64,000 bases of DNA from Thiohalophilus sp. (GTDB taxonomy: Bacteria; Pseudomonadota; Gammaproteobacteria; UBA6429; Thiohalophilaceae), in the NCBI RefSeq assembly GCF_034521165.1, contig NZ_JAXHMV010000008.1:124001-188000 (forward strand), written 5' to 3'. Positions 50,682 through 60,581 of the stretch are shown here, piece after piece; position 1 is the stretch's first letter; each line of letters begins with the position of its first letter. The translations under genes were made by a program, and so were the position numbers. A model generated the notes under the pieces. That model was not told the origin of the DNA. It did no database searches and saw only the letters and a program-made list of their open reading frames with translations.

Positions 50682-52514
50682 TTATTGACGCGTTGAAGCA
50701 TGTGCTGTTTTTTCCATGCGACGAAAGTCCGCGTTGTTCGAAAGTAGGTGGTCATAGGTGCCGTTGGCGACCAGTTTGCCATTTTTTAACAAATAGAGCT
50801 GATCGCAGTTTTTCACGGTGCTCAAACGATGGGCTATCATGATGATCGTCTTTTGACCGCTGAGTTGATCGATTGCATCCATGACAGCTGCTTCCGTTGA
50901 TCCGTCCAGGGCGCTGGTCGCCTCATCCAGTATCAGCAGCTCTGGATTACCATATAAAGCACGCGCAATTCCAATGCGCTGGCGTTGTCCGCCGGAGAGG
51001 CGAATACCGCGATCGCCCGCAACGGTTTCATAGCCGTCGGGGAGTTCCCTTGTAATAAAGTCGTGGATAGCGGCGGCTTTGGCGGCGGTAATGACGGCCT
51101 CCTCATCAATTTCCCGATCCGGAATACCCAGCGCGATGTTGCGGCGCAGGGTGTCATCAGCGAGGTAGATAGCCTGGGGTACGTAGCCCAGGTGATGGCG
51201 CCATTGGGACAGGTTGTGATCGTCCAGGGGGATCCCGTCCACAAGAATCGAGCCGTCATCGGGCTTGAGTAGACCGAGGATGATGTCCACCAGAGTGCTT
51301 TTGCCGGCGCCGGATTCGCCGACAAAAGCGACAGTGGTGCGTGCCTTGATAGTGATAGTGATGTCATTCAGCACGGGGGTCGTCATACCGTGGTAGCGGT
51401 AGGCGATGTGTTCGAGTGTCAGGGCGTTATGTAGCGCCAGCGGTGTATCAGTGCTACGGCCGGGTGATGGTGTGTCATATGCCGTGCGAGCATTTTGCAC
51501 GGTGCTTTGTGACATCTCTTCATTGATGCGTTCTACAACAGGCGCTGAGAAGCGTAATGTGGCGGCGTTATCGAAGATTTTCTGCAGAGCGGGCATGAGC
51601 CGGTAGCCTGCCATGGCGTAGAGTGCGATGACGGGCAGGACACCTTGAGAGGATGTTTGTGTCGCGGTCAGATAAAGGGCAATGAGCAGCACCACGCCGA
51701 AGGCGATGGACTCCAGGGCATAACGCGGCATCTGGGCAATCACCTGGTGACTGGACTGGTTGTTGGCGAAGGCATAGGAGGCATCCGAGTAGGCATTAAG
51801 GTAGTAGTTCTCGCGTCCGGAGACTTTGAGATCCTTGATGGCGCCGAAGGCTTCGTGCGTGGTTTTAAACCGCCGGGCGTTTGCCTCCAGCCGTCGTCGG
51901 CCGAGTGTGCGCATACGGTTGCGCAGGATAATGTAGATAAGCCCGTAAGATCCACCCAGAATCAGTCCCACTGTCATGGCCAAGATTGGATCTTTCCACA
52001 ACAACATGAGTAAAAGCGCCGTGACGATAAAGCCATTGGCGGCCAGTTGCAGCAGAGGCATAAGGAAACCGGTCACCAGGTGATTCACTTCATTGATGAC
52101 ATTCTTGGTCAGATCCGAGGGATTGCGTAACAGAAAAAAGTGGTATTCGCTGCCAAGATAGATTTCCATCAATTTTCGGGAAAGCGTATGTACTCGCATG
52201 TAGCTGAATCGTAGGATTAACCAGGTGGTGAAAGCCGCAAGTGCATTACCCACAACGAGTAAGACCAGTGCGACGCTGGCCAGAATGGTTAAAAACTCGC
52301 GCATGGCAGGCTTACCCAGTGCGCTGTAAAGCGCGGCCAGCAGCGAATTGCTTTCGACCAGTTCCGGCTGAGCCATTACCGCAATGAAGGGCATGACGGA
52401 TGCGACGCCGGCAACTTGCATCAGGGCGTTGGGCAGCATGAACATCAAAATGAATAGCATCTGCCAGCGCTCTCGACGGTTCAGAAGATTCAGCACGGAC
52501 TGGATAGTTTTCAT
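50682..52514 (-). CDS. ABC exporter/flippase, PglK/MsbA-like half transporter
   Basis: A 610-residue fused permease-ATPase. The N-terminal half (about 15-320) has six membrane helices. The ATPase has Walker A GESGAGKST, the signature LSGGQRQRIGIARAL and Walker B LLILDEATSALD. The sequence (LILRFSYMRVHTLSRKLMEIYLGSEYHFFLLRNPSDLTKNVINEVNHL) resembles PglK-type lipid-linked oligosaccharide flippases more than drug exporters. It follows a glycosyltransferase gene, so export of a lipid-linked sugar is the likely role. The 3' end faces yajL. Confidence 0.88.
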   Translation of the reverse strand: MKTIQSVLNLLNRRERWQMLFILMFMLPNALMQVAGVASVMPFIAVMAQPELVESNSLLAALYSALGKPAMREFLTILASVALVLLVVGNALAAFTTWLILRFSYMRVHTLSRKLMEIYLGSEYHFFLLRNPSDLTKNVINEVNHLVTGFLMPLLQLAANGFIVTALLLMLLWKDPILAMTVGLILGGSYGLIYIILRNRMRTLGRRRLEANARRFKTTHEAFGAIKDLKVSGRENYYLNAYSDASYAFANNQSSHQVIAQMPRYALESIAFGVVLLIALYLTATQTSSQGVLPVIALYAMAGYRLMPALQKIFDNAATLRFSAPVVERINEEMSQSTVQNARTAYDTPSPGRSTDTPLALHNALTLEHIAYRYHGMTTPVLNDITITIKARTTVAFVGESGAGKSTLVDIILGLLKPDDGSILVDGIPLDDHNLSQWRHHLGYVPQAIYLADDTLRRNIALGIPDREIDEEAVITAAKAAAIHDFITRELPDGYETVAGDRGIRLSGGQRQRIGIARALYGNPELLILDEATSALDGSTEAAVMDAIDQLSGQKTIIMIAHRLSTVKNCDQLYLLKNGKLVANGTYDHLLSNNADFRRMEKTAHASTRQ

Positions 52515-52544
52515 AATTTAAAGCGAAACCTTGAGAGAAAAGTG

Positions 52545-53567
52545 TTATTGCTGGTTTGTAGCGGGCAAGCCCTGGCCAGAGGGTTTGACGATGGATTTGA
52601 CCAGACTCATCATCAGATAACGCCAAGCTGCAAGATAGCCCGGACGATAACCGAGACACTGGCGAAAGGCCTGAACGGCCAGTCGGGGACTGCCCTCCCA
52701 GTAATGGTGGTAGCCGAAGCTGAAGCATGTACCGGCCAGCCGGCGTTGCATGTCCGCTTTTGTGGTCACTTCGCCGGTTGGGCCTTCAAGCCCCCAGCGG
52801 CTGAGCGCATTTTCGACGACGACTTTTTCATAGTTTACGTGCGGCCATTTTTTAACACAACCTTCTCCGTGAAGCCGATAGAGCGCGAGGATCTGGTCGA
52901 GCTGGTGGATCTCGGTGATTCGGGATGCGCGTAGCCAGTAATCATAATCCTGGCCACGTTTCAGGGTTATGTCAAAACGCCCCACTTTATCGATAAGATC
53001 ACGCCGGGCGATGACGGTAATGGTGTGCAGCAGAGAGGTAAACAGCAGGCGGTTATATAACCAGCCGGAACCGTCTTCGACAAGGCCGGCTTGATCGTCT
53101 GTGCAGGGGACTTTCGGGGCGGAGAATTCGCCATCGGACTGCGGTTTCCAGACCTGCCAGCGACCGTAACTCATGCCGATCTCCGGGTGTTGCTCCATAT
53201 ACCTCACTTGCGCGGTGAGTTTACCGGGCAACCAGATGTCATCGGAATCGAGGAAGGCCACATAGTCACCCCGGGCTGCGTCTAGACCGGCGTTGCGCGC
53301 GACGGCCGAACCCTGATTCTTTTGGGTCAGGAGGGTCACGGCGGGTTCATAACGGCGGATGATATCCACGGTGCCATCCGTTGAGCCGTCGTCGATGATA
53401 ATCAGTTCCTTGTTGGGATAATCCTGACTGAGGACGCTGTTAATGGCCTCACCAATATACTGCGCGGTGTTATAGGCGGGCATGATCACCGAAACCCGTG
53501 GCATGCCGGCGGTCGCCGATGGTTCGGTCTGTGTAGAGCCGACTTTTGCCGGGGGTGGTGCGTCCAT
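52545..53567 (-). CDS. Family 2 glycosyltransferase
   Basis: A 340-residue GT-A fold enzyme: RVSVIMPAYNTAQYIGEAINSVLSQDYPNKELIIIDDGSTDGT at the start, the metal-binding DxD in VAFLDSDDIWLPGK, and a QDYDYWLRASRITE acceptor-side motif. No membrane anchor. It probably adds a sugar to a lipid-linked or surface glycan; donor and acceptor are unknown. It lies 30 bases upstream of the PglK-like flippase on the same strand and likely works with it. Confidence 0.9.
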   Translation of the reverse strand: MDAPPPAKVGSTQTEPSATAGMPRVSVIMPAYNTAQYIGEAINSVLSQDYPNKELIIIDDGSTDGTVDIIRRYEPAVTLLTQKNQGSAVARNAGLDAARGDYVAFLDSDDIWLPGKLTAQVRYMEQHPEIGMSYGRWQVWKPQSDGEFSAPKVPCTDDQAGLVEDGSGWLYNRLLFTSLLHTITVIARRDLIDKVGRFDITLKRGQDYDYWLRASRITEIHQLDQILALYRLHGEGCVKKWPHVNYEKVVVENALSRWGLEGPTGEVTTKADMQRRLAGTCFSFGYHHYWEGSPRLAVQAFRQCLGYRPGYLAAWRYLMMSLVKSIVKPSGQGLPATNQQ

Positions 53568-53719
53568 TAGTCAATATTTCCGGGTGAGCTGATTTACCGG
53601 ATTGTAAAGCATTGTGGATTCAGGGGCACGGTCATCCATGCCGGAACCTGTTCAGAACATCGTGGCACGGAGACGGGGGTAGTCGCGTTTTCGGATTGGT
53701 CAAATCCGGACAGTGTGCT

Positions 53720-56032
53720 TCAGTGCGTGGCCGGCAGGCGTTGCAGAACGATCCCGCGCCGCAGATCCGACCAGATCAGCACATCGGTGCCGGGCAGCGG
53801 GGTAACGCGATGCCAGTTCTCATAGTGGTGCAACGGCCGGTCTGCCCCGGTCAGGCCCACCCAGTCGTGGATCAGTTCCCAGTCTTTTCCACGAATAGGG
53901 TCGCCCACGTACATCTTTAGGTCCGTTTGATCCCCGCGATGTTCCGGCCCTACTGTCATGATGTAATCACCTGTAACCGGGTCGAACGTGATCCGTTCTT
54001 TTTTAGCGGAGTAGGGTAGGCCGCTGGGCCCATGACGGCGGAACTCCCCCTCGCTGTTAATGGTGGCCATACACTGCGGCCCGAGAGGGTGCGGGTTGCT
54101 CCAGTTGGCTGAGCCCCCATATATCAGGACTTCACGTCGCACAGGGTTGTAAAGGGTGGTGCCACCATAGCCGGATGACTGGGTACGACCTGGCGAGGCT
54201 GTTTCATCCGGATGGTTGTCGGGTCGTGTCCACTGGTCATCCCCAGGGCCCCATATCCACACATGCCCCTGTTCGTGGGCCTCGATGCCCACGTCCTCGT
54301 TTGGCCCTCTGCCGAAGATGTAGAACACGAACTTGCCTATATCGGGGTGCCAGATCGTGGAGTAGTCACCTACAGCGTGGCCACTATAGTCCATCGGTAG
54401 CGGTGGAGCGCCCACATCCTCCCACTGGGCAGGGTTCTTATACGGGGCTCGGGTCAGACGGCCGATACGGTCACCGGGAGCGAAATACATATACCCGTCG
54501 CCACCGTCCATCAGGCGGTTATAGGGGCGCCGGCCACCAATCCCCGCCTCCGGGGGCGCCATGATTCCGGTCCAGCGCAGATCAGGTTCAAGCCAGGTGA
54601 TCGATCGGGTGTATTTGCTGCGCATGAGGACATTGAACAGGCGGCCGGTCTGTGGATCGAACAGGGTCCGGTCCGTCCAGCCGACGCCGAAGGTCCCAGC
54701 ACTGTCGTCATCGGGATGCCAACTAGTGTGATTCATCCGGGACATGCTCCCGACGCCCGGTGGGAAAGTTGTCTCTACCGGCCTGAACTCGCCTGGCTGC
54801 ATGGTCGCTGTAATCGCATAGAACGGATGCTCGCCAGACAGCTCCGGGGTCGGTTCTGGATCTGGGATCGGCCCTGGATCTGGGGTTGGTTCTGGCTCGG
54901 AGGTCGGTTCTTCGTTCCCCGAGAAGATGCTCTTGTGCCTGTAAAGCCGAGTGCCGTACCGGGTCATCCACATGATCACGCCATACTCATCCAGCGGAAT
55001 CATTACGTGCCCGCAATAATTGCCAGGCCACTCTATCGTTGTTTCTTGTGCGAAATCTACCGCAACACGCCACTCATCCAGCGAAGGGCTGTACTCCCAC
55101 AAAACGCCCTTTGTGCTGGCGCCCCTATCATCGAGCAGGAGGTAGTTTCCAGTGGTCGGGTCGTAAAAGATCCTTGCCTTTGATATATTGGTTACGACTT
55201 CGCTCGGGGCGTCATTCTTCGCAACGACATTTCCCTGTGCATCTACAAGGGTGACCATCTGCCTGGTGGTGCTATAGGTCCCTCCTATCCATAACAATTC
55301 ATTGCGAACCCGGTTGTAAGTCATCAGGGACTGATAGCTGTTTTGGCCTGGACGTGTGCCCAGCAGAATTTGATCAGAAAAATCGTCCGGGTTAATGCCA
55401 TAGACATTGCCGTCTTCATCCGCCATGACGATGCGGTCCAGCGCCTCATGGACCTCCTTGGGTGAATTGCCACCACCAGGGAATACATGATTAACTCGGG
55501 TCCACGCCTGCGGGCCTTCGTAGCCTTTACGGGTGTCCGCGCCTATGTCGTACACCCAGGCCGTATCATTCTTGATCCGGTAATACCGATCCCGCTTTTC
55601 ATCCAGCGCCATCTGGGAATAGGGGTGGTGGTCATTGGAATCACGGACCCCGGTCTTGGAGTTGTGGACCCAACGATTTTCCCCGGCCAGGTAAGAGACG
55701 AAGACAATATCGTCATCGTCCGGGTCGCGCTGCTGCGCGCTCTGGGTCCGGTCACCCAGAAAGAACGCCTGCCCACGCCCTCGATGCCAGTGGCCCTGCT
55801 CACCCCACTGATCCGGGCAATCCGAGGTGAAGGTATGGCGCAGAAAGTCGTGATAGGTCTCGAATGCGTCAGGCAAGTTGGCGTTCAGCTTACGGAACTC
55901 GCCCGGCGCCAATTTGGCGGCCAGACGGGCTAACGCCGTATCTGACAATGTCGCACTGGCTGCCGGAGGGCTTGCGATTATGAGCGCGTTCAATATAAAA
56001 AAAGATAATATATGGCGAAATAGCATTGTCAT
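53720..56032 (-). CDS. Large secreted two-lobed beta-propeller-like protein, unknown function
   Basis: 770 residues with a signal peptide (MTMLFRHILSFFILNALIIASPPAASA). Two halves are joined by a Pro/Glu/Asp-rich linker near 380-410 (repeats of EPTPDPGP type). Each half begins with a similar phrase (LAPGEFRKLNANLPDAF; MQPGEFRPVETTFPPGV), followed by blade-like repeats (FYDPTTGNYLLLDD, LFDPQTGRLFNVLMR, TFDPVTGDYIMTVG, LYNPVRREVLIYGG), suggesting an internally duplicated beta propeller. No catalytic motif recognised. An AGGGA site precedes the ATG. It lies upstream of the glycosyltransferase/flippase pair; perhaps a surface or glycan-binding protein. Confidence 0.82.
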   Translation of the reverse strand: MTMLFRHILSFFILNALIIASPPAASATLSDTALARLAAKLAPGEFRKLNANLPDAFETYHDFLRHTFTSDCPDQWGEQGHWHRGRGQAFFLGDRTQSAQQRDPDDDDIVFVSYLAGENRWVHNSKTGVRDSNDHHPYSQMALDEKRDRYYRIKNDTAWVYDIGADTRKGYEGPQAWTRVNHVFPGGGNSPKEVHEALDRIVMADEDGNVYGINPDDFSDQILLGTRPGQNSYQSLMTYNRVRNELLWIGGTYSTTRQMVTLVDAQGNVVAKNDAPSEVVTNISKARIFYDPTTGNYLLLDDRGASTKGVLWEYSPSLDEWRVAVDFAQETTIEWPGNYCGHVMIPLDEYGVIMWMTRYGTRLYRHKSIFSGNEEPTSEPEPTPDPGPIPDPEPTPELSGEHPFYAITATMQPGEFRPVETTFPPGVGSMSRMNHTSWHPDDDSAGTFGVGWTDRTLFDPQTGRLFNVLMRSKYTRSITWLEPDLRWTGIMAPPEAGIGGRRPYNRLMDGGDGYMYFAPGDRIGRLTRAPYKNPAQWEDVGAPPLPMDYSGHAVGDYSTIWHPDIGKFVFYIFGRGPNEDVGIEAHEQGHVWIWGPGDDQWTRPDNHPDETASPGRTQSSGYGGTTLYNPVRREVLIYGGSANWSNPHPLGPQCMATINSEGEFRRHGPSGLPYSAKKERITFDPVTGDYIMTVGPEHRGDQTDLKMYVGDPIRGKDWELIHDWVGLTGADRPLHHYENWHRVTPLPGTDVLIWSDLRRGIVLQRLPATH

Positions 56033-56231
56033 GGCAGTCCCTGAAGGAGTCGTGTCGCCTGAAGGCATCTTTGAGACGACGATGCGAGCGTGGGAGCCAA
56101 CTGGATGCCGGCACTTTCTCCGCTATGATCTGGGCTATGAATTCCATAAAGTATAGCGTCCGATAGGCGGCTTGTATTGCGGCGGGTCGGGTAGTCGTAG
56201 GTTGGGGCATTATCACAACGGGGAGCTGGAT

Positions 56232-56999
56232 ATGAAGACTGAATCACTAAAACGCTCGATCAGTGCGGGGATTATCGTCTTGTGGCTCGCGCCGGCGTGG
56301 GGTGCCGAGCTGCCGGATGTCATTGAGCGCATCAAGCCCTCGGTGGTGGGGGTGGGAACCTATCAGGAAACCCGCCAGCCCCGGGCGAACCTCAAGGGTA
56401 CGGGATTTGCGGTGGGCGACGGCCGCTATGTCGTGAGCAACGAACATGTGCTGCCGACAGAGCTGGATTCGGAAAATCGCGAGGTACTGGCGGTGTTTTT
56501 GCCGGGAACGCGGCCCCGGGTCCGTCAGGCGCGTGCGGTGGCGTCGGATCCCGCCCGGGATCTGGTCTTGTTGCGCATCGAGGGGGAGGCCCTGCCGGCG
56601 CTGGAGCTGGGTGACTCTGCGGAAATTCGCGAGGGCCAGCGGGTGGCATTTACCGGTTTTCCCATCGGTGCAGCACTGGGACTGATTCCGGCGACGCACC
56701 GGGGCATTATCTCGGCGATTGCGCCGGTTGTCTTGCCCACCCGCAGCGGGCGAGAGCTGAATCCCGCTCTGATTCGGCGCATGCGCGATCCTTACACGGT
56801 TTTTCAACTGGATGCGACAGCTTATCCCGGTAACAGCGGCAGCCCGTTGTTCGACATCAATAGCGGGGAGGTGATCGGGATTTTGAACATGGTGTACGTC
56901 AAGGAGGGACGCGAAAGCGCGCTGGATCGCCCCAGCGGGATCAGTTATGCCATTCCGGCCAACTACGTGCGCGAATTGCTAAAAAGGCATGAAGAATAA
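56232..56999 (+). CDS. Periplasmic trypsin-like serine protease (DegP/S1C-type core)
   Basis: 255 residues with signal peptide (about 1-25, SAGIIVLWLAPAWGA) and a complete catalytic triad: His72 in VVSNEHVLP, Asp110 in DPARDLVLLRI, Ser202 in YPGNSGSPLFD. There is no PDZ domain, unlike DegP or DegS. It starts at ATG 56232 with a GGGGAGCT site; the frame is open 20 codons upstream. Divergent from the large propeller-like protein and upstream of the VanZ-like gene; a role in processing exported or exopolysaccharide-system proteins is possible but unproven. Confidence 0.9.
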   Translation: MKTESLKRSISAGIIVLWLAPAWGAELPDVIERIKPSVVGVGTYQETRQPRANLKGTGFAVGDGRYVVSNEHVLPTELDSENREVLAVFLPGTRPRVRQARAVASDPARDLVLLRIEGEALPALELGDSAEIREGQRVAFTGFPIGAALGLIPATHRGIISAIAPVVLPTRSGRELNPALIRRMRDPYTVFQLDATAYPGNSGSPLFDINSGEVIGILNMVYVKEGRESALDRPSGISYAIPANYVRELLKRHEE

Positions 57000-57160
57000 T
57001 CTGCCTGACGATACTGTGGGCTTCCTGAATATGTCATCCCGACGACAGCCTGGGTGTCGAAAAGGCGCGATTCAGGGGCGCACTGTTTAAACGCCTGACA
57101 ATGGAGTGTTTATGCGATCGGCCTCCCCGCATTCCCGTTATGCTCAACAGCATGTGATTG

Positions 57161-58633
57161 ATGTCTTTACCCGGCGGTGAATCGGAAAGCAACGTGAGCA
57201 CAAGCTCACTGTCTCCCCGCCACTGGCGGATAATCGCCCTCGGTTATCTGGTGGTGGTGGTGTATCTCACCCTGTTGCCTTTCGAGTTTGACCCGGGGCT
57301 GACTTTTGCCGAGGCCTGGAGTCAATACAGTCGTATCCAGTTTGAGTCCGCCAGCAGCTCGGCACGCCAGCAATGGGTGGCCAATGTATTGATGTTTCTT
57401 CCGCTGGGGTTTTTCTTGGCGGCATGGTGGGGATATCGCTGGCAGCATGGCGGGTCACGCGGGCTTGGGGTGGTGCTGGTGGCCGGGCTGTGTCTCGGGG
57501 TGACGGCCACGGTCGAATTTTTTCAGCTCTGGTTACCGAACAGGGCGGCGTCACTGACGGACATGAGTGCCAATGCCACAGGCGGCCTTGTCGGTGGCCT
57601 GCTCTGGCTGGTCAGCCGCCTGTCTGTGTTGCGCAACACGGTTCGACATTTCATACAGCGGCGCAGCGGACTCAACACCTGGCTGGTGGTGTATCTGTTT
57701 GCCTATGTTTTTGTCAGCCTGTTACCGCTGGATTTCATGCTTGCGGCCCAGGAATGGCTGAGCAAACTGCGCTCCGATCAATGGGGCTGGCTGACCGCGC
57801 CAGCGGGCTGCTGGCAGGGCTTGCGTTGCCTCGCCCTGCGCGGGCTGGAGATTGGCCTTGCACTGCCATTGGGATTATGGGTCGCCTGCCGTTTCAAGAG
57901 GGAACCATGGCGACGTTTGTTGTTCGCCATGGGGGCCGGCTTTGTGCTTGGGCTGGTGGTGGAGACCGGACAACTTGTGACTGTCTCCGGCATCGCCGAG
58001 GGGGCCTCGGTGTGGCTGCGTGCGCTGGGTGCGGCACTGGGGGCCGGTGTGTGGCTGTACCGGGATCGGTTTGCCGTGCACCACGGGTTGTTACACCTGC
58101 GTGCGCTGCTGTTGCTTGTTCTGCCGGTGTATCTGCTGTTGGTGGGCAGTCTCGTGCTGATTGAGGCCAGGGGACTCGCCTCCCCGGAGGCGATCGTTAC
58201 ACAGCTCGATTCCTTGCGTTGGCTGCCGTTTTATTATCATTACTTCGTGCCCGAGGCCACGGCAATCCAGAGTGTGGTCCTGCATCTTGGCATGTACAGC
58301 GTCATCGGTCTGGGTGGCTGGTTGTGGGACTGGCGCACGCGTGGGGGGCCGCAGGCGCGGCGCAGTGTCCGGTTTGTCGGTATCGCCGCCGTCGTGGCAT
58401 TGTTGCTCGAGGCGAGCAAATTGTTGCTGGAGGGTTTACGCCCGGACACCGCCGCGCCGCTGTTGGCCGGCCTGTCGGCCGGGGGGGTGTATCTGGCTTT
58501 ATGGTGGTGGCTCATCCCCGGGGCCAGTTCACGTTCTCTTGCCATCGGAGTGAACAACGCTTCGCAACCCGGACCCACGGCTGAACAGGATACCAGATTT
58601 GAAAGCTGGCAGGCTGCAACAGGCAGAATCTGA
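57161..58633 (+). CDS. VanZ-like membrane protein with three VanZ-type units
   Basis: About 490 residues and roughly 12 membrane helices. Three successive units look related: YLVVVVYLTLLPFEFDP (about 30-46), YLFAYVFVSLLPLDFML (about 177-193) and a third near 320-470. Each is followed by NVLMFLPLGFF-like helices and an E-x-x-Q/K-L segment (VEFFQLWLP; VETGQLVTV; LEASKLLLEG). VanZ-like domains are often found in exosortase/polysaccharide loci. Start at ATG 57161 or the GTG at 57194 (GGAAAG before it). It overlaps the next gene by 35 bases. Confidence 0.82.
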   Translation: MSLPGGESESNVSTSSLSPRHWRIIALGYLVVVVYLTLLPFEFDPGLTFAEAWSQYSRIQFESASSSARQQWVANVLMFLPLGFFLAAWWGYRWQHGGSRGLGVVLVAGLCLGVTATVEFFQLWLPNRAASLTDMSANATGGLVGGLLWLVSRLSVLRNTVRHFIQRRSGLNTWLVVYLFAYVFVSLLPLDFMLAAQEWLSKLRSDQWGWLTAPAGCWQGLRCLALRGLEIGLALPLGLWVACRFKREPWRRLLFAMGAGFVLGLVVETGQLVTVSGIAEGASVWLRALGAALGAGVWLYRDRFAVHHGLLHLRALLLLVLPVYLLLVGSLVLIEARGLASPEAIVTQLDSLRWLPFYYHYFVPEATAIQSVVLHLGMYSVIGLGGWLWDWRTRGGPQARRSVRFVGIAAVVALLLEASKLLLEGLRPDTAAPLLAGLSAGGVYLALWWWLIPGASSRSLAIGVNNASQPGPTAEQDTRFESWQAATGRI

Positions 58634-60581
58634 AACCCCGCTATCGTCACAGACACGTTGGCTTTGGTTAATCCCCGTTGCGCTGGTCTGTCTGCTGGCA
58701 CTGTCCTGGCCAGTGGCCGGTGGCTGGCTGGCGCTCGGGCTCATCGTCTGTAGCGTCTGGTTGTGGTATCGACCCGATGGCTGGGCGTTGCTGATTCCTG
58801 CGTTGTTGCCTGTACTGTTTCTGGCGCCCTGGTCAGGCCGCTACTTCTTCGATGAGTTCGATTTGCTGTTGGCGGTGACGGTGCTGGTTCTGATGAGTCA
58901 CCCATCTCGCGCGGAACATCGCACCGTACTGCCGGGCCGGTTTGCCGGGTTTATCGGACTGTTCGGCTTCTCAGCGACTCTGAGTCTGGTCTTGTCTCTG
59001 TGGCCTTTGCCACCACTGAACGTGAATACCTTTATTGATTACATGAGTCCGTGGAATGGCCTGCGCGCGATCAAGGGGTTTGTCTGGGCTGTCATTCTCT
59101 ATTACGTATTACCCCGTTCGGGAATGCCGGTCAGCGAATTGCTCCGGCGACGCTTTGTGCCCGGCATGGTGCTGGGTCTGGCGGGGCTGGTGCTGGTGCT
59201 GCTCTGGGAGCGGGCCACCTATCCCGGCCTGTTCAATTTTCAGAGCACTTATCGGGTGACCGGTCTGTTTGCCGATATGCACGTGGGGGGCCCGAGTATC
59301 GAAACTTACCTGCTGATGGGGTTGCCGTTTGTGCTTGTCTGGGCCTGGACCCGGCGCCGTGTCGGGATCTGGCTGCTGGCATTCGGGTTGTTCGGCGCCG
59401 GCGTGTACGGATTGATCATGACCTATTCGCGCGCCGGTTACCTGGGGTTTGCGGCGATCGCTCTGGTGTTGACCGTCGGGATGCTGATTCGCGCGTCGCG
59501 GGCACGGGGCAACGCGCGCTGGTTATGGGGGCTGGGGGTTACGTTGCCGCTACTGCTGGTCGCCGGACTGTGGACACAGATGGGCGGCGGTTTTGCCGAA
59601 CAGCGTCTGAAGCAGGTGGATCGGGATCTGGAAGTTCGCCAGGACCTCTGGCGCCAGGGTCTCGCCCTGCGTGAGTCGGGGATTGTGGCGCGTCTGCTGG
59701 GTCACGGTCCGGGCAGTTTTCCCGGCATGTTCCAGACGCATAATCCCGAGGGACGCGTGCCGGTGAATCTGGCGTTTCTGGAATCCGGGCAGGGGGAAGG
59801 TTTCCTGCGTCTGGGCAAGGGAGACTCGCTCTATCTCAATCAGCGGGTCAGTCTGGCGCGACACACCGATTACCGGTTGCTGATCCAGGCGCGCGCTCAG
59901 GGCAACGCGCGTCTGGGGCTATTCGTGTGCGAAAAGCACATCAAACATTCGTTCCAGTGTCAGCGGACTGTCTTGCCGGTGGACAGCGGCGGAATGTCGT
60001 GGCAGTCGTTGCAGTGGCAATTCAATACGGGTGAGCTGGGTCTTGGACCATGGTTTGCGCGTCGTGGCACGGTCTTGTCGATCGCCAATCTGGGCGATAA
60101 TAGTCTGGTGGATATTCGCTCGCTGGCGCTGCGCGATGCCAGAGGACGTGACCTGTTGCGTAATGGCGACTTCTCCCGGGGCGCGGATCACTGGTATTTC
60201 ACCTCCGATGCGCTGGATACCTACCGCCTGGAAAACCAGTGGCTGGAAGTGCTGTTCGATCAGGGCTGGCTGGGCCTGCTCGCCTTTGTGCTGTTGACCG
60301 TATACGCCTGGTTTTATCTTGCCGCGCGAGCGTTAAACAATAATCTGCTGGCCCTGGGGGCGCTGGCGTCTATCACGGGCGTGCTGGTCGTGGGGCTGTT
60401 CAGCACGGTCTTCTGGTCGCCACGGCTGTCGATGTTGTTTTACCTGATCCTGTTGCTGTTTCTTGCCAGGTCTGCCGCTGCAACGACACCACGCCCAAAC
60501 ATGTTTGGGCGTGAGGCGTCATCCGGCACGGGATCCCTGGCGCAGCAGAATCTCCAGCCGGGCAAGACAGGCCAGAAGTAG
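58599..60581 (+). CDS. O-antigen ligase/polymerase-like protein with inserted soluble domain
   Basis: 660 residues starting at a TTG within the VanZ-like gene. Membrane helices fill about 20-330; the Wzy_C-type loop starts at GHGPGSFPGMFQTHNPEGR. About 150 residues of beta-rich soluble sequence follow (FLRLGKGDSLYLNQRVSLARHTDYRLLIQAR... LLRNGDFSRGADHWYFTSD). The loop then resumes at YRLENQWLEVLFDQGWLGLLAF, with closing helices after it. The insert resembles a carbohydrate-binding beta-sandwich. It probably joins or polymerises exopolysaccharide units in the periplasm, beside the PrsT-like gene. Confidence 0.83.
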   Translation: MKAGRLQQAESETPLSSQTRWLWLIPVALVCLLALSWPVAGGWLALGLIVCSVWLWYRPDGWALLIPALLPVLFLAPWSGRYFFDEFDLLLAVTVLVLMSHPSRAEHRTVLPGRFAGFIGLFGFSATLSLVLSLWPLPPLNVNTFIDYMSPWNGLRAIKGFVWAVILYYVLPRSGMPVSELLRRRFVPGMVLGLAGLVLVLLWERATYPGLFNFQSTYRVTGLFADMHVGGPSIETYLLMGLPFVLVWAWTRRRVGIWLLAFGLFGAGVYGLIMTYSRAGYLGFAAIALVLTVGMLIRASRARGNARWLWGLGVTLPLLLVAGLWTQMGGGFAEQRLKQVDRDLEVRQDLWRQGLALRESGIVARLLGHGPGSFPGMFQTHNPEGRVPVNLAFLESGQGEGFLRLGKGDSLYLNQRVSLARHTDYRLLIQARAQGNARLGLFVCEKHIKHSFQCQRTVLPVDSGGMSWQSLQWQFNTGELGLGPWFARRGTVLSIANLGDNSLVDIRSLALRDARGRDLLRNGDFSRGADHWYFTSDALDTYRLENQWLEVLFDQGWLGLLAFVLLTVYAWFYLAARALNNNLLALGALASITGVLVVGLFSTVFWSPRLSMLFYLILLLFLARSAAATTPRPNMFGREASSGTGSLAQQNLQPGKTGQK

